DNA from: Billgrantia montanilacus
GTDB taxonomy: Bacteria; Pseudomonadota; Gammaproteobacteria; Pseudomonadales; Halomonadaceae
NCBI RefSeq assembly: GCF_003336675.1
Contig: NZ_QPII01000002.1
Span: 434,001 to 498,000 of the forward strand
Direction of reading: 5' to 3'
Length of the DNA: 64,000 nucleotides
The notes under the pieces were generated by a model that had not been told where the DNA came from, made no database searches, and worked only from the letters and a program-made list of their open reading frames with translations. This document shows positions 8,824-17,502 of this stretch, one piece after another. Position numbers and translations under genes: made by a program. Every line of letters starts with the position of its first letter. The stretch's first letter is position 1.

Positions 8824-9584
8824 GGCATCAGCTGTCCGCCGTTGACCTCGATCACCTGACCGGTGACATAGCCGCTCATGGTATCGGTGCCCAGGAAGAC
8901 ATAGGCACCCACGCACTCCTCGGCGCTGCCCAGTCGCCCCATGGGAATCGACGCGCGTGCCGCCGCCATCTGGGCCTCGCTGGAGTGACGCTCGTGGAAG
9001 TCGGTGGCGATGGTGCCAGGCGCCACACCGTTGACCCGGATACCCTCCCCCGCCAGCTCCTTGGCCATGCTGCGGGTCAGGGTACTGACGAAGCCCTTGG
9101 CCGAGGCGTAGAGACCGGCTCCGGGACCGCCGCCGTTGCGCGCGGCGATGGAGGTGGTATGGATGATATTGCCGCGCCCGGCACGGCGGAAATGGGGCAG
9201 CGCGGCTCGGCTGGCCATGACCACCGAACGCGCGTTGAGATCCATCACGCGGTCGTACTGCTCGTCATCCATGTCGTCCAGGGAGACTCGCCCCAGCATG
9301 TCGCCGGCGTTGTTGATCAGCAGGTCCAGGCCTCCCAGCCGCTCCGCGGCCTCATCGACCAGACGCTGCGCCTGGCTGGAACGACTGACATCGCCCGACA
9401 GGGTGAAGGCCTCGCCGCCAGCGTCGCGGACCGCCTGGGCCACCGTCTCGGCGAGATCCGCGCTGGCGTGATAGTGCACCGCCACCCGGGCACCCAGCTC
9501 CCCCAGCTGTCTGGCCACGGCCGCCCCGATACCTCGGCTTGCACCGGTGATCAGTACCCGCTTACCTTTCCACTCGTTGAACAT
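8820..9584 (-). CDS. SDR-family NAD(P)-dependent oxidoreductase
   Basis: This 254-aa classical short-chain dehydrogenase has the TGASRGIG cofactor motif near residue 11, NNAG near 90, a catalytic YASAKG (Tyr-x-x-x-Lys) near 155 and the FLGTDTMSGYVTGQVIEVNGG C-terminus. ATG 9584 follows AGGAGG by five bases; the in-frame ATG at 9611 has no such site. It probably oxidises or reduces a hydroxyl of the sugar acid before phosphorylation, because it is the first gene of the SDR-pdxA2-kinase run. A NanR-like site lies about 120 bases upstream. Confidence 0.9.
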   Translation of the reverse strand: MFNEWKGKRVLITGASRGIGAAVARQLGELGARVAVHYHASADLAETVAQAVRDAGGEAFTLSGDVSRSSQAQRLVDEAAERLGGLDLLINNAGDMLGRVSLDDMDDEQYDRVMDLNARSVVMASRAALPHFRRAGRGNIIHTTSIAARNGGGPGAGLYASAKGFVSTLTRSMAKELAGEGIRVNGVAPGTIATDFHERHSSEAQMAAARASIPMGRLGSAEECVGAYVFLGTDTMSGYVTGQVIEVNGGQLMP

Positions 9585-9703
9585 GCCATCCTCCTGATTA
9601 TTGCTGTTCAAGGCAGCCCCATCACCCCACCCTTGCGTCGAGTTTGCCTATCGACCCGAACCTATCGACCCCAAACAGGGCGTTGCGGTAAAGTGACCCT
9701 CTT

Positions 9704-9721
9704 GGCATACCTGTCATACAA
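9704..9721 (-). promoter_or_regulatory. Putative NanR-type operator in a divergent promoter region
   Basis: On the minus strand the site reads TTGTATGACAGGTATGCC: two GTATG units ten bases apart. It differs from the site at 6473-6490 at only a few positions. It lies between the SDR gene (minus) and the FAH-family gene (plus) and could control both directions. Confidence 0.6.
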
Positions 9722-9792
9722 CACGACAATGAATACCATGATAGGCGATGGTGGGCCAACCGCCAGCCTGACCAACGGAACCGGAGATACTC

Positions 9793-10956
9793 ATGCCCCC
9801 CTTATCCCCGCAGGACTGCCTGCCCCATGATCTCGACAATGCCCTGCTGGTCGGACGCGTATGGCTCGATGAGCCACGGCCTGGTCCGGCGCTGGTCGCG
9901 GTGCGTGACGGGCGGGTGATCGATATCACCGAGTCCGGCCCTACCATGGCCGACCTGCTGGAGCGCGACGACCTGCTGGCGGTCGTGCGGCGCGCGGAAG
10001 GCCCGACGCTGTGCAGCCTGGAGGCGCTACTGGCCAACTCGCTGGACGCCAGGCAGCGGGCGCCTTACCTGCTGGCTCCCTGCGATGTCCAGGCCGTCAA
10101 GGCCTGTGGCGTGACCTTCGCCGTGAGTCTGCTGGAACGGGTGATCGAGGAGCAGGCCGGCGGCGATCCCAACCGGGCCAGCGAGCTGCGTGGCGAATTG
10201 CAGGCGCTGATCGGCACCGACCTGTCACGCATCGCACCCGGCTCGCAAGAGGCCATAGCACTCAAGCAGGCGCTTCAGGCACGCGGCGCCTGGTCCCAGT
10301 ACATGGAGGTCGGCATCGGGCCCGATGCCGAGGTATTTACCAAGGCTCAGCCGCTCTCTTCGGTGGGCTTCGGCACCACCGTGGGCTTGCATCCGGCCTC
10401 GCAGTGGAACAACCCGGAACCGGAAATCGTGCTGGCGGTGGACAGCCGTGGCCAGGTGCGTGGTGCCACCCTCGGCAACGACGTCAACCTGCGCGACATC
10501 GAGGGGCGCAGCGCCCTGCTGCTGGGCAAGGCCAAGGACAACAACGCCTCCTGCGCCCTGGGTCCCTTCATTCGCCTGTTCGACGACGGCTTCGATATCG
10601 ATAGCATCCGCAGCTGCCAAGTGTCGCTGCGCATCGAAGGCGAGGAGGACGACTTCCTGCTCGAGGGCGAGAGCGACATGCGCGAGATCAGTCGCGATCC
10701 CCTGGACCTGGTGGGCCAGACCATCGGCGATCATCACCAGTACCCCGATGGCTTCATGCTCTTCCTCGGCACCATGTTCTCGCCGATCCAGGACCGCGAC
10801 GGCAAGGGCCAGGGCTTCACCCATCACCTGGGCGACCGTGTCACCATCGCCACTCCGACGCTGGGGGCGCTGGTCAACCCCGTGGGCAGGAGCGACCAGC
10901 TGCCACCTTGGACCTATGGCATCCGGGCGCTGATGCAGCATCTTGACCGCCGCTGA
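9793..10956 (+). CDS. Fumarylacetoacetate hydrolase (FAH) family protein
   Basis: The protein has 387 aa. The C-terminal half shows FAH-fold features: the metal-binding EVGIGPDAEVFTKAQ segment, EPEIVLAVDSRGQVRGATLGNDVN and LGKAKDNNASCALGPF. It is longer than typical single-domain FAH enzymes and resembles the AraD1/GguC-like group linked to sugar catabolism. Such enzymes hydrolyse or dehydrate 2-keto-3-deoxy or diketo acids in the cytoplasm. ATG 9793 follows GGAG by eight bases. It starts divergently from the SDR gene and is followed by the FAD dehydrogenase 53 bases later. The exact reaction is unknown. Confidence 0.8.
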   Translation: MPPLSPQDCLPHDLDNALLVGRVWLDEPRPGPALVAVRDGRVIDITESGPTMADLLERDDLLAVVRRAEGPTLCSLEALLANSLDARQRAPYLLAPCDVQAVKACGVTFAVSLLERVIEEQAGGDPNRASELRGELQALIGTDLSRIAPGSQEAIALKQALQARGAWSQYMEVGIGPDAEVFTKAQPLSSVGFGTTVGLHPASQWNNPEPEIVLAVDSRGQVRGATLGNDVNLRDIEGRSALLLGKAKDNNASCALGPFIRLFDDGFDIDSIRSCQVSLRIEGEEDDFLLEGESDMREISRDPLDLVGQTIGDHHQYPDGFMLFLGTMFSPIQDRDGKGQGFTHHLGDRVTIATPTLGALVNPVGRSDQLPPWTYGIRALMQHLDRR

Positions 10957-11009
10957 GTCTTAGGGAAACACTGGCATCCATACACTCGAACCGGCCTTCA
11001 GGATCCGCA

Positions 11010-12431
11010 ATGACCGCAGCAACCGACGTTCTGGACAAACTGGTGCAGCGACTGGGCGAAACCGGCGTGCTACAGGACCCGCAGGAGATGGAACGCTACG
11101 TCAGCGACTGGGCCGGTGACAGGCTGGGCATGCCGCTGGCGGTGGTTCGCCCCGACTCGACCACCGCCGTCGCCGAGGTCGTCGCCCTGTGTGGGGAGCA
11201 CGGCATGCGCCTGTCGCCCCAGGGCGGCCACACCGGCCTGGTGGGCGGGGCACTGCCCGAGAAGGGCGGGCAGGAGATCGTGCTCAGCCTGGAGCGCATG
11301 AACGAGATCCGGGCGATCGACCCGGTCAACTTCACCATGACCGTGGATGCCGGCTGTATTCTCGAGACCGTCAAGCAGGCAGCCGCCGAGCACGACTGCG
11401 ACTTCCCGCTGTCGCTGGGTGCCCAGGGCAGCTGCCAGATCGGCGGAAACATCGCCACCAATGCCGGGGGCCTCAACGTGCTGCGCTACGGCATGATGCG
11501 CCAGCTGGTGCTGGGGCTGGAGGTGGTGCTGCCCGACGGGCGTATCTGGAACAACCTCAAGTCGCTGCACAAGGACAACCGCGGCTACGCCCTGCAGCAG
11601 TTGCTGCTCGGCAGCGAAGGCACCCTGGGCATCGTCACCGGCGCCGTGCTCAAGCTCGTCCCCCTGCCCGATCAGTCACGCACTGCCCTGCTCGGCCTGC
11701 CCTCCGTGGAGGCCGTGATCGCGCTCTACGGCCTGGCCCGCCGCGGCTGCAGCGACCTGCTCACCGCCTTCGAGCTGATACCGCGGCGTTGCATCGAGCT
11801 GGCGATGGAGGCGACACCGACGCTAGGCGACCCGCTGGACAGCGCCTACCCCTGGTACGTGCTGATGGAAGTGGCCGCCACCGGCCCGGTGGATCTCGGC
11901 GCCATGCTCGAACAGCTGCTGGAAGATGGCATGGAGCGCGAGCTCGTACTCGATGGCGCCCTGGCCTCGAGCGAAGCCCAGGCAGGGCAGCTGTGGCAGT
12001 TTCGCGAGAGCATGCTGGAGGGGCAGCGGCTGCGCGGCGAGCATCTGCGAACCGATATCGCGGTGCCGATCTCGGCGATTCCCGCCTTCGTCGAGCGCGC
12101 CTCTCAGCGCGTGCAACACGTCTCACCGGAGTGCGAGATCATCGCCTACGGTCATGTCGGGGATGGCAACCTGCACTTCAACATACTGCCCCCCGTCGAC
12201 ATGGCCGAAGCGGAGAAGTACCGCCACCTGCACGAGCTGGAAGCGCTGCTGTTCGAGGTGCTCGACGAATTCAACGGCAGCATCAGCGCCGAGCACGGCA
12301 TCGGGCGCAGCAAGCAGAGCGCCTATCTGGCCCGCCTCTCGCCGGCCGAGCGGGAGCTGGTCGAGGGCATCAAGACACTATTCGACCCGGCCGGGGTCAT
12401 GAACGCTGGCCGGCTGCTGCCGCCTCGCTGA
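11010..12431 (+). CDS. FAD-binding oxidoreductase, D-2-hydroxyacid dehydrogenase (GlcD/D2HGDH type)
   Basis: The protein has 473 aa. An N-terminal PCMH-type FAD domain (about residues 40-220) carries the SPQGGHTGLVGGALP and GAQGSCQIGGNIATNAGG motifs. The C-terminal FAD-oxidase domain carries AYGHVGDGNLHFNI and the terminal SAEHGIGRSK block. Family enzymes oxidise D-2-hydroxyglutarate, D-lactate or glycolate to 2-keto acids, passing electrons to a carrier. It follows the FAH-family gene with 53 bases between them, so a shared transcript is likely. It converges on the aldolase gene with a 16-base gap. Confidence 0.9.
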   Translation: MTAATDVLDKLVQRLGETGVLQDPQEMERYVSDWAGDRLGMPLAVVRPDSTTAVAEVVALCGEHGMRLSPQGGHTGLVGGALPEKGGQEIVLSLERMNEIRAIDPVNFTMTVDAGCILETVKQAAAEHDCDFPLSLGAQGSCQIGGNIATNAGGLNVLRYGMMRQLVLGLEVVLPDGRIWNNLKSLHKDNRGYALQQLLLGSEGTLGIVTGAVLKLVPLPDQSRTALLGLPSVEAVIALYGLARRGCSDLLTAFELIPRRCIELAMEATPTLGDPLDSAYPWYVLMEVAATGPVDLGAMLEQLLEDGMERELVLDGALASSEAQAGQLWQFRESMLEGQRLRGEHLRTDIAVPISAIPAFVERASQRVQHVSPECEIIAYGHVGDGNLHFNILPPVDMAEAEKYRHLHELEALLFEVLDEFNGSISAEHGIGRSKQSAYLARLSPAERELVEGIKTLFDPAGVMNAGRLLPPR

Positions 12432-12447
12432 CGCGCCCTGCCCCGGC

Positions 12448-13218
12448 TCACTCCGTCCCGAACCGCTCGGCCAGGCTGCGCATCGCATTGACCAGCAGTA
12501 GTGTATCGATGCCGACCCCGACGAAGGTGCAGCCCGCCGCCAGATAGCGGCGGGCCGCCTCCTCGTCCACGGTCACGATGCCCGCGGCCTTGCCGGCAGT
12601 ACGCACCCGCTCGATGGCGTCATCGATGACGGCACGCACCTCGGGATGGTCGGCGTTTCCCAGGTGTCCCATGGCCGCGGAAAGATCCGCCGGACCGATG
12701 AAGACGCCATCGACACCTGGGGTTGCGGCAATCTCATCGAGGTTGTCCAGCCCTTCGCGAGTCTCCACCTGCACCAGCAAGCACATTTCCTGATTGGCAT
12801 GCTGCAGGTAGTCCGCCACCTGTCCCCAGCGCGCGGCCCGGCCGAGCACGTGGCCAACGCCGCGAAAGCCCGCCGGCGGATAGCGCATCGACGCCACCAG
12901 CTCAGTGGCCTGTGTCGCGCTTTCGACCATGGGCACCAGCAGGGTCTGGACACCAATATCCAGGTATTGCTTGATCAACACCGGGTCCCCCGCCGGGGGT
13001 CTGACGATGGGCTGGGACGCATAGGGGGCAATGGCCCGGAGCTGATCCAGCAGACTGCGAAGGTCATTGGGAGCATGCTCCCCGTCGATCAGCAGCCAGT
13101 CGAATCCGGCTGTCGCCGCCATCTCGGCGGTATAGGCATGGGACAGACCGAGCCATAGGCCGGTCTGACACTCTCCAGCCAGTAGCCGCTGCTTGAAGCG
13201 ATTGCGGGGCATCTGCAT
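12448..13218 (-). CDS. HpcH/HpaI-family class II aldolase
   Basis: This 256-aa metal-dependent pyruvate aldolase has the family motifs [28 protein letters not shown] (acidic metal-side residues), [19 protein letters not shown], the metal-binding [11 protein letters not shown] and [13 protein letters not shown]. Relatives such as GarL and HpaI cleave 2-keto-3-deoxy acids to pyruvate and an aldehyde. GAGGT lies six bases before ATG 13218. It is 12 bases downstream of dgoK in the same run, so it may cleave an unphosphorylated 2-keto-3-deoxy acid, parallel to the phosphorylated Dgo branch. Confidence 0.9.
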   Translation of the reverse strand: MQMPRNRFKQRLLAGECQTGLWLGLSHAYTAEMAATAGFDWLLIDGEHAPNDLRSLLDQLRAIAPYASQPIVRPPAGDPVLIKQYLDIGVQTLLVPMVESATQATELVASMRYPPAGFRGVGHVLGRAARWGQVADYLQHANQEMCLLVQVETREGLDNLDEIAATPGVDGVFIGPADLSAAMGHLGNADHPEVRAVIDDAIERVRTAGKAAGIVTVDEEAARRYLAAGCTFVGVGIDTLLLVNAMRSLAERFGTE

Positions 13219-13230
13219 CGGGTTACCTCG

Positions 13231-14175
13231 TTATCGGCGGGGCCCAGGATCGAGCGAGCCGCCCGCCCTGGCGTGAATATCATGCAACAGCTGTATGCCG
13301 GCAATACTGGCGGCATCGCTTCCGACTTCGCGCACAGGAATTCCGCGGCTGCCAAGCGCCTGGCGATAGCGCTCGCCGAGGGTATGCGAGCCGATGACCA
13401 CCACTTCCCCATGGGACTCGATCAGGCTGCCCATCGCCAGTAATTCGGTGCCGATCAGCACACCCGAGAAAAAGCTGCCCACCTGCCCGGCCGCCAGACC
13501 GTCGTGCAGATGGCGACTCCTGGCTTCGAACAGCGCATGCAGCACCCCGGCGGGATGCTCCGCGGCCACAAGACCGCGCTCGAACCCCTCCAGGTCGAAG
13601 CGGTCATCCTCGGGAACCGGCTCACCCGGGAGGGTATGGCAGCGCACGGCATGGAACAGCTCACCGGTCATCAGCGTGGTGAAGTGTTCCATCACACCGG
13701 CACGCAGGCTGGCCCACTTGCTGTGGGTGCCCGGCAGGCAGCATAGCCCGCCCGTCTGGCCCAACAGCGAGAGCGCCCCGAAGGCTTGCACCTCTTCGCC
13801 ACGCATCACGTCGACATGGTCCGGCGTGACGATCTTGCCCCCCGGCACCAGCCAGGCATTCGGGAAGTCGGGAGCGGACGTCAGCCCCGCGGCCAGGGTC
13901 TGGAGCGAGAGGGGCAGCGCCGGCTGGGGGGCCTCGGCCCAGCCGCTACGCGCACCCACCATCCCTGCGAGATAAACCGGCAGGCGGTCATGGCCGCCCG
14001 CAGCATCGAGCCAGTCCGACAGCTGCTGGCGACAGTACACGGGGAAGTCACTGTGGCTCAGGTTACGCAGCCCCGAGCTCGAGCGTGTCTCGTCAAGGCA
14101 TCGCCCGGTAACAGCATCCACCAGAAAGGCGCGAAAATTGCTGGTACCCCAGTCGACGGCAACGAACGCGTCCAT
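13231..14175 (-). CDS. dgoK: 2-dehydro-3-deoxygalactonokinase
   Basis: The protein is 314 aa, normal for DgoK. VAVDWGTSNFRAFLVD at the start is the phosphate-binding strand-loop of the family. LPGTHSKWASLRAG, TLMTGELFHAVR and a terminal VIGSHTLGERYRQAL also fit. It phosphorylates 2-keto-3-deoxy-galactonate to the 6-phosphate for DgoA. ATG 14175 overlaps the dgoA stop (TGATG), indicating translational coupling. A long in-frame ORF upstream of the ATG lies inside dgoA and is not coding in this frame. Confidence 0.93.
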   Translation of the reverse strand: MDAFVAVDWGTSNFRAFLVDAVTGRCLDETRSSSGLRNLSHSDFPVYCRQQLSDWLDAAGGHDRLPVYLAGMVGARSGWAEAPQPALPLSLQTLAAGLTSAPDFPNAWLVPGGKIVTPDHVDVMRGEEVQAFGALSLLGQTGGLCCLPGTHSKWASLRAGVMEHFTTLMTGELFHAVRCHTLPGEPVPEDDRFDLEGFERGLVAAEHPAGVLHALFEARSRHLHDGLAAGQVGSFFSGVLIGTELLAMGSLIESHGEVVVIGSHTLGERYRQALGSRGIPVREVGSDAASIAGIQLLHDIHARAGGSLDPGPRR

Positions 14176-14831
14176 CACTGGCTGGCCCCACTCGCCTGCA
14201 GGCGTCGCCATTCGGCAACCAGGGCGAGGGCACGCCGCTCGACCTCCTGAACGGGACGCCCCGGCGCATAAAGACTGCCACCGAGGCCGAAACCATCGAT
14301 ACCCGCCGCGTGCCAGGTCGCCATGTTCGGGATATCGATGCCGCCCACGGCCAGTACCGGCAGCTCGGGCGACAACACGGCACGCAGGTCGTTGAAGTAA
14401 CCGACCCCCAGATGGGCGGCAGGGAACAGCTTCAGCGCACAAGCCCCGGCACCCTGGGCTGCCAGGGCCTCGGTGGGAGTCATGCAGCCGATCATCGAGG
14501 CCATGCCCGCCTCGCGCCCGGCACGGATCACCTCCGGGTCGCAGTTGGGCGTCACCAGCAGCGCGGCGTCGAGACCCGCCAGGCGCCGCGCATCGGCTGA
14601 CGACAGCACCGTGCCGGCACCCACCAGCACCTCATCGGGGCAGTGGGCCTTGAGCCGTGCAATGCTCTCCCAGGGCTGCGGCGAGTTGAGCGGCACCTCG
14701 ATCAGGCGCAGCCCGCTGGTGATGAGCACGTCGGCGACATCCAGCACCTCGTCGGGGTGTATGCCACGCAGGATCGCCACCAGCGGACACTCCGCCAGAA
14801 CCTGCTGCAAGCGAAGCGGATTCGAGGTCAT
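14175..14831 (-). CDS. dgoA: 2-dehydro-3-deoxy-6-phosphogalactonate aldolase
   Basis: This 218-aa KDPG/KDPGal-type class I aldolase has VAILRGIHPDEV at the N-terminus (catalytic Glu region), VGAGTVLS, PNCDPEVI and ALKLFPAAHLG with the Schiff-base lysine, then VGGIDIPNMATWHAAG. It splits 2-keto-3-deoxy-6-phosphogalactonate into pyruvate and glyceraldehyde 3-phosphate. ATG 14831 is 23 bases after dgoD, and the 3' end overlaps dgoK by one base. Confidence 0.94.
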   Translation of the reverse strand: MTSNPLRLQQVLAECPLVAILRGIHPDEVLDVADVLITSGLRLIEVPLNSPQPWESIARLKAHCPDEVLVGAGTVLSSADARRLAGLDAALLVTPNCDPEVIRAGREAGMASMIGCMTPTEALAAQGAGACALKLFPAAHLGVGYFNDLRAVLSPELPVLAVGGIDIPNMATWHAAGIDGFGLGGSLYAPGRPVQEVERRALALVAEWRRLQASGASQ

Positions 14832-14853
14832 GACAGTCTCCCTGACATTGCGG

Positions 14854-16002
14854 CTACCATTCCGCGACCGAACCGTCGGCATGGGTCCAGAGGGGATTGC
14901 GCCACCGGTGTCCGACCTTGGCACGCTCCTCGACGAAGGCCTCGTCAATCTCCACGCCGAGCCCAGGCCCCTGGGGAATCGCGCAGCAGCCTTCTTCGAT
15001 GGCCAAGGCCGACTTGTCGACGAGGTAGTCGAGCACGTCATTGTCCCGATTGTAGTGAATGCCCATGCTCTGCTCCTGGATGAAGGCGTTGTGGCTGACC
15101 GCGTCGACCTGAAGCGATGCAGCCAGGGACAGCGGCCCCAACGGGCAGTGCGGCGCCAGGGCCACGTCATGGCAGGAGGCCAGGCTGGCGATGCGCAGGG
15201 CCTCGCTGATGCCGCCACAGTGGGAGACATCCGGCTGCACGATATCGACCATGCCATCCGCCAGCAGATCGCGGAACTGATAGCGTGTGAACAGCCGCTC
15301 TCCCGTCGCGATGGGGTAGCCGAGCCCACCGGCGATCTGCTTGAGGCAGGGGAGATGCTCCGGCAGCACGGGCTCTTCCACGAACATCGGGTGGAAGGGT
15401 TCGAGTTCCCGGAGTAACGCCTTGGCCATGGGTCGATGCACCCGGCCGTGGAAGTCGATGGCAATGCCGACTTCAGGCCCCACCGCCTGGCGCGCCTCGG
15501 CGACCCGAGCCACCGCCTCGTCGATGCGCGCATGGGAGTCGACGATGGCCATTTCCGCCGTGCCGTTCATCTTGAAGGCGGTGAAGCCCTGGTCGACGAG
15601 TTCGCGGGCGCCCTTGCCCACTTCGCTGGGCCGGTCGCCTCCGGTCCAGGCGTACATACGCATTCGATCCCTGCAGGCACCACCCAGCAACTGATGTACC
15701 GGCACACCCAGGTCACGCCCCTTGAGGTCCCAGAGCGCCTGGTCGATGCCGGCGATGGCGCTCATCAATATCGGTCCACCGCGGTAGAAGCCCCCGCGGT
15801 ACATACGGTTCCAGAGATGCTCGATGCGATGCGGGTCTTCACCCACCAGCATGTCGGCGAATTCATGGACGGCGGCCTCCACGGTGGCGGCACGCCCTTC
15901 GACCACCGGCTCGCCCCAGCCGAACACCCCCTCGTCGGTCTCGATCTTGAGAAAGAGCCAGCGTGGTGGCACCTGCCAGGTCTTCAAACGGGTAATTTTC
16001 AT
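14854..16002 (-). CDS. dgoD: D-galactonate dehydratase (enolase superfamily)
   Basis: The protein has 382 aa, exactly the length of E. coli DgoD, with near-identical blocks: LFLKIETDEGVFGWGEPVVE, YRGGFYRGGPILMSAIAG, the metal-ligand segments IDFHGRVHRPMAKAL and FVEEPVLPEH, LAPHCPLGPLSLA and the EIDEAF tail ending in NPLWTHADGSVAEW. It removes water from D-galactonate to give 2-keto-3-deoxygalactonate. ATG 16002 follows GGAG by five bases. It is the first gene of dgoD-dgoA-dgoK-aldolase. No dedicated galactonate porter lies in the run, so the TRAP system upstream might serve it. Confidence 0.95.
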   Translation of the reverse strand: MKITRLKTWQVPPRWLFLKIETDEGVFGWGEPVVEGRAATVEAAVHEFADMLVGEDPHRIEHLWNRMYRGGFYRGGPILMSAIAGIDQALWDLKGRDLGVPVHQLLGGACRDRMRMYAWTGGDRPSEVGKGARELVDQGFTAFKMNGTAEMAIVDSHARIDEAVARVAEARQAVGPEVGIAIDFHGRVHRPMAKALLRELEPFHPMFVEEPVLPEHLPCLKQIAGGLGYPIATGERLFTRYQFRDLLADGMVDIVQPDVSHCGGISEALRIASLASCHDVALAPHCPLGPLSLAASLQVDAVSHNAFIQEQSMGIHYNRDNDVLDYLVDKSALAIEEGCCAIPQGPGLGVEIDEAFVEERAKVGHRWRNPLWTHADGSVAEW

Positions 16003-16211
16003 CGTCGCTCCAGGCGTGAGATGACCCAGGTAGACGCACACCGCCTCCCTTGGCCATGAGGATAGCCGCAATCACACCCTACCTGGCCTCGATTCGTGAC
16101 GCCAAGCAGCGAAAGTCGTATATAGAAGGGAGCAGTATCCGTCTATCCAGGCGAGCCACATCAAGGGGGGATTCCGTCTCCTAAGCACGGATCGTGGAAC
16201 TGCCCCGCCGT

Positions 16212-16676
16212 TCAGCCACCCGCGGCCTGGTTGGCGATGCCCGACAAGGCGTCAGCCACACGTCCCAAGGGCAAGTCGCAATGTTCTAGGTTATGGCGTG
16301 CAGCCAGGTAATGGGGATCGTTCCACTCGATCAAGGTCGTACCGTCCTCCTCACGCAGCAACATCTTCTGGGGCAGGTCCAGTGCGAGACTGCCCTGGCA
16401 TTGCATCATGGGCGTCCCCACTTCGGGGTTGCCGAACAGGAACATGCGGGTAGGAGGCAAGGACAGCGAGACTCGCTCAGCGTTGGCGGAGTGATCCACC
16501 ATGGTAACCAACACCATGCCTCGCTCGTCCAGGGCCGTGCGTAGACGCTCCTCGACGCGATCTATTCCATCATCGCTCCTGACCTGCTCGATACCCTTGC
16601 CGACGACATCGGCCTGAGCACTGCCAAGGGCGGCCATGAAAGCGGCTACGCCGAAAAAAGCGAAAATCTTGTTCAT
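16212..16676 (-). CDS. DUF302-family exported protein
   Basis: This 154-aa protein has a signal peptide (MNKIFAFFGVAAFMAALGSAQA, about 22 residues) followed by a DUF302 domain: an amphipathic VEERLRTALDERGMVLVTMVDHSANA stretch, LFGNPEVGTPMMQ and LPQKMLLREEDG. DUF302 proteins are small periplasmic or secreted proteins of unclear role, often near redox or sulfur genes. It stands alone, flanked by the dgoD promoter region and DinB. Confidence 0.85.
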   Translation of the reverse strand: MNKIFAFFGVAAFMAALGSAQADVVGKGIEQVRSDDGIDRVEERLRTALDERGMVLVTMVDHSANAERVSLSLPPTRMFLFGNPEVGTPMMQCQGSLALDLPQKMLLREEDGTTLIEWNDPHYLAARHNLEHCDLPLGRVADALSGIANQAAGG

Positions 16677-16849
16677 GGTCGATGCTCTCCTGGAGCGATA
16701 AGCTTGCGAGAGGAGCCTTCAGCCTCGTCAAAGTTTTCTCCGACGGCAAGTCAGGGCAGCCCTCCCCTGCCAGCCGTTACAGGCTGAACTACGGCCCCAC
16801 CACCAGCAGCAATGCAACAGAGACCAGGTAGACCGCCACATGCGGGCCA

Positions 16850-17413
16850 TCATGCGGGCCATGCGGCGACAGGGCGAGAGATGTCTCGCTGCCAATGCCT
16901 CAACGTAGAGGGATGAACGCCGAACGCCTCGGGCAAGGTGAAACCGAGCTGCTCGGCAAGCAGGCCAAGTATCGCCATGTGATGAATAGTGTGGCTGGTC
17001 AGGAAAGCGAGTTCGCGCGCCAGGCTGGTGTCCAGCACCTGCACGCCAGCGCCAAGGGGATAATTCAGGCTCAAGCAGGCAGTCGGACAGTGCCCGACCA
17101 GGGCGGTCAGTGCAGCCTTGATGTCAATCAGACGATGAGCGGCCTGTTGCGGCCACTGCTCCAGACGTTCATCCCGATGACGATCTTCGTAGTCGATCAC
17201 AGCATCGTCCAGGCTGCTCAGCAAGGCATTATAGTGATCGATGATGTGTCGTATGTGTTTGCCGAGCGTATGGCGACCATCGTGGCCAAAGTTGTGCCGG
17301 TACTGCTCCGGCGTGAGCGCATCAACGAATTCCTCCAACTGTGACAATGCCAGGAGGTTCTCTTCAATGAGACCCGCCTGGGGAGGATATGCCTGATTTA
17401 TTATGGATGACAT
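16850..17413 (-). CDS. DinB/YfiT-family protein
   Basis: This 187-aa four-helix-bundle protein has metal-ligand-type histidines in LGKHIRHIIDHYNALLS (about residues 51-67) and SHTIHHMAILGLLAEQLG (about 142-158), the pattern of DinB/YfiT proteins. They are mostly metal-dependent thiol or hydrolase-like proteins of uncertain function. It lies downstream of the Glu/Ala-repeat small gene on the same strand, with a likely terminator between. I would not assign a substrate. Confidence 0.85.
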   Translation of the reverse strand: MSSIINQAYPPQAGLIEENLLALSQLEEFVDALTPEQYRHNFGHDGRHTLGKHIRHIIDHYNALLSSLDDAVIDYEDRHRDERLEQWPQQAAHRLIDIKAALTALVGHCPTACLSLNYPLGAGVQVLDTSLARELAFLTSHTIHHMAILGLLAEQLGFTLPEAFGVHPSTLRHWQRDISRPVAAWPA

Positions 17414-17440
17414 GGCGGTTTACCTGTTGATCGCAAGTGA

Positions 17441-17473
17441 GAAAGCCGGGGCCGGCGCCAGGATTGCCGGCCC
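17441..17473 (-). terminator. Rho-independent-like terminator after the EAEG-repeat gene
   Basis: GGGCCGGC (17449-17456) and GCCGGCCC (17466-17473) form an 8-bp GC stem with a 9-base loop. On the minus strand it is followed by GGCTTTCT. It lies 30 bases past the stop of the small repeat protein gene. Confidence 0.6.
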
Positions 17474-17502
17474 GACCACCCACTCAGGGATATAACGTTC
17501 CA

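Noticed and set aside
8407-8859. Plus-strand ORFs inside pdxA2 and nearby genes
   Set aside because: Antisense to well-recognised coding frames, with no independent motifs.
16003-16211. Possible third NanR-like site before dgoD (TCGTATATAGAA region near 16115-16126)
   Set aside because: Only a GTAT core is shared; spacing and the second repeat do not match the two accepted sites.
16790-16850. A hydrophobic stretch (VAVYLVSVALLLVVGP then stop) in a minus-strand frame just after the DinB gene
   Set aside because: It looks like the last helix of a membrane protein, but only about 16 codons are readable and no start is present. It could be a remnant or chance; too short to call.
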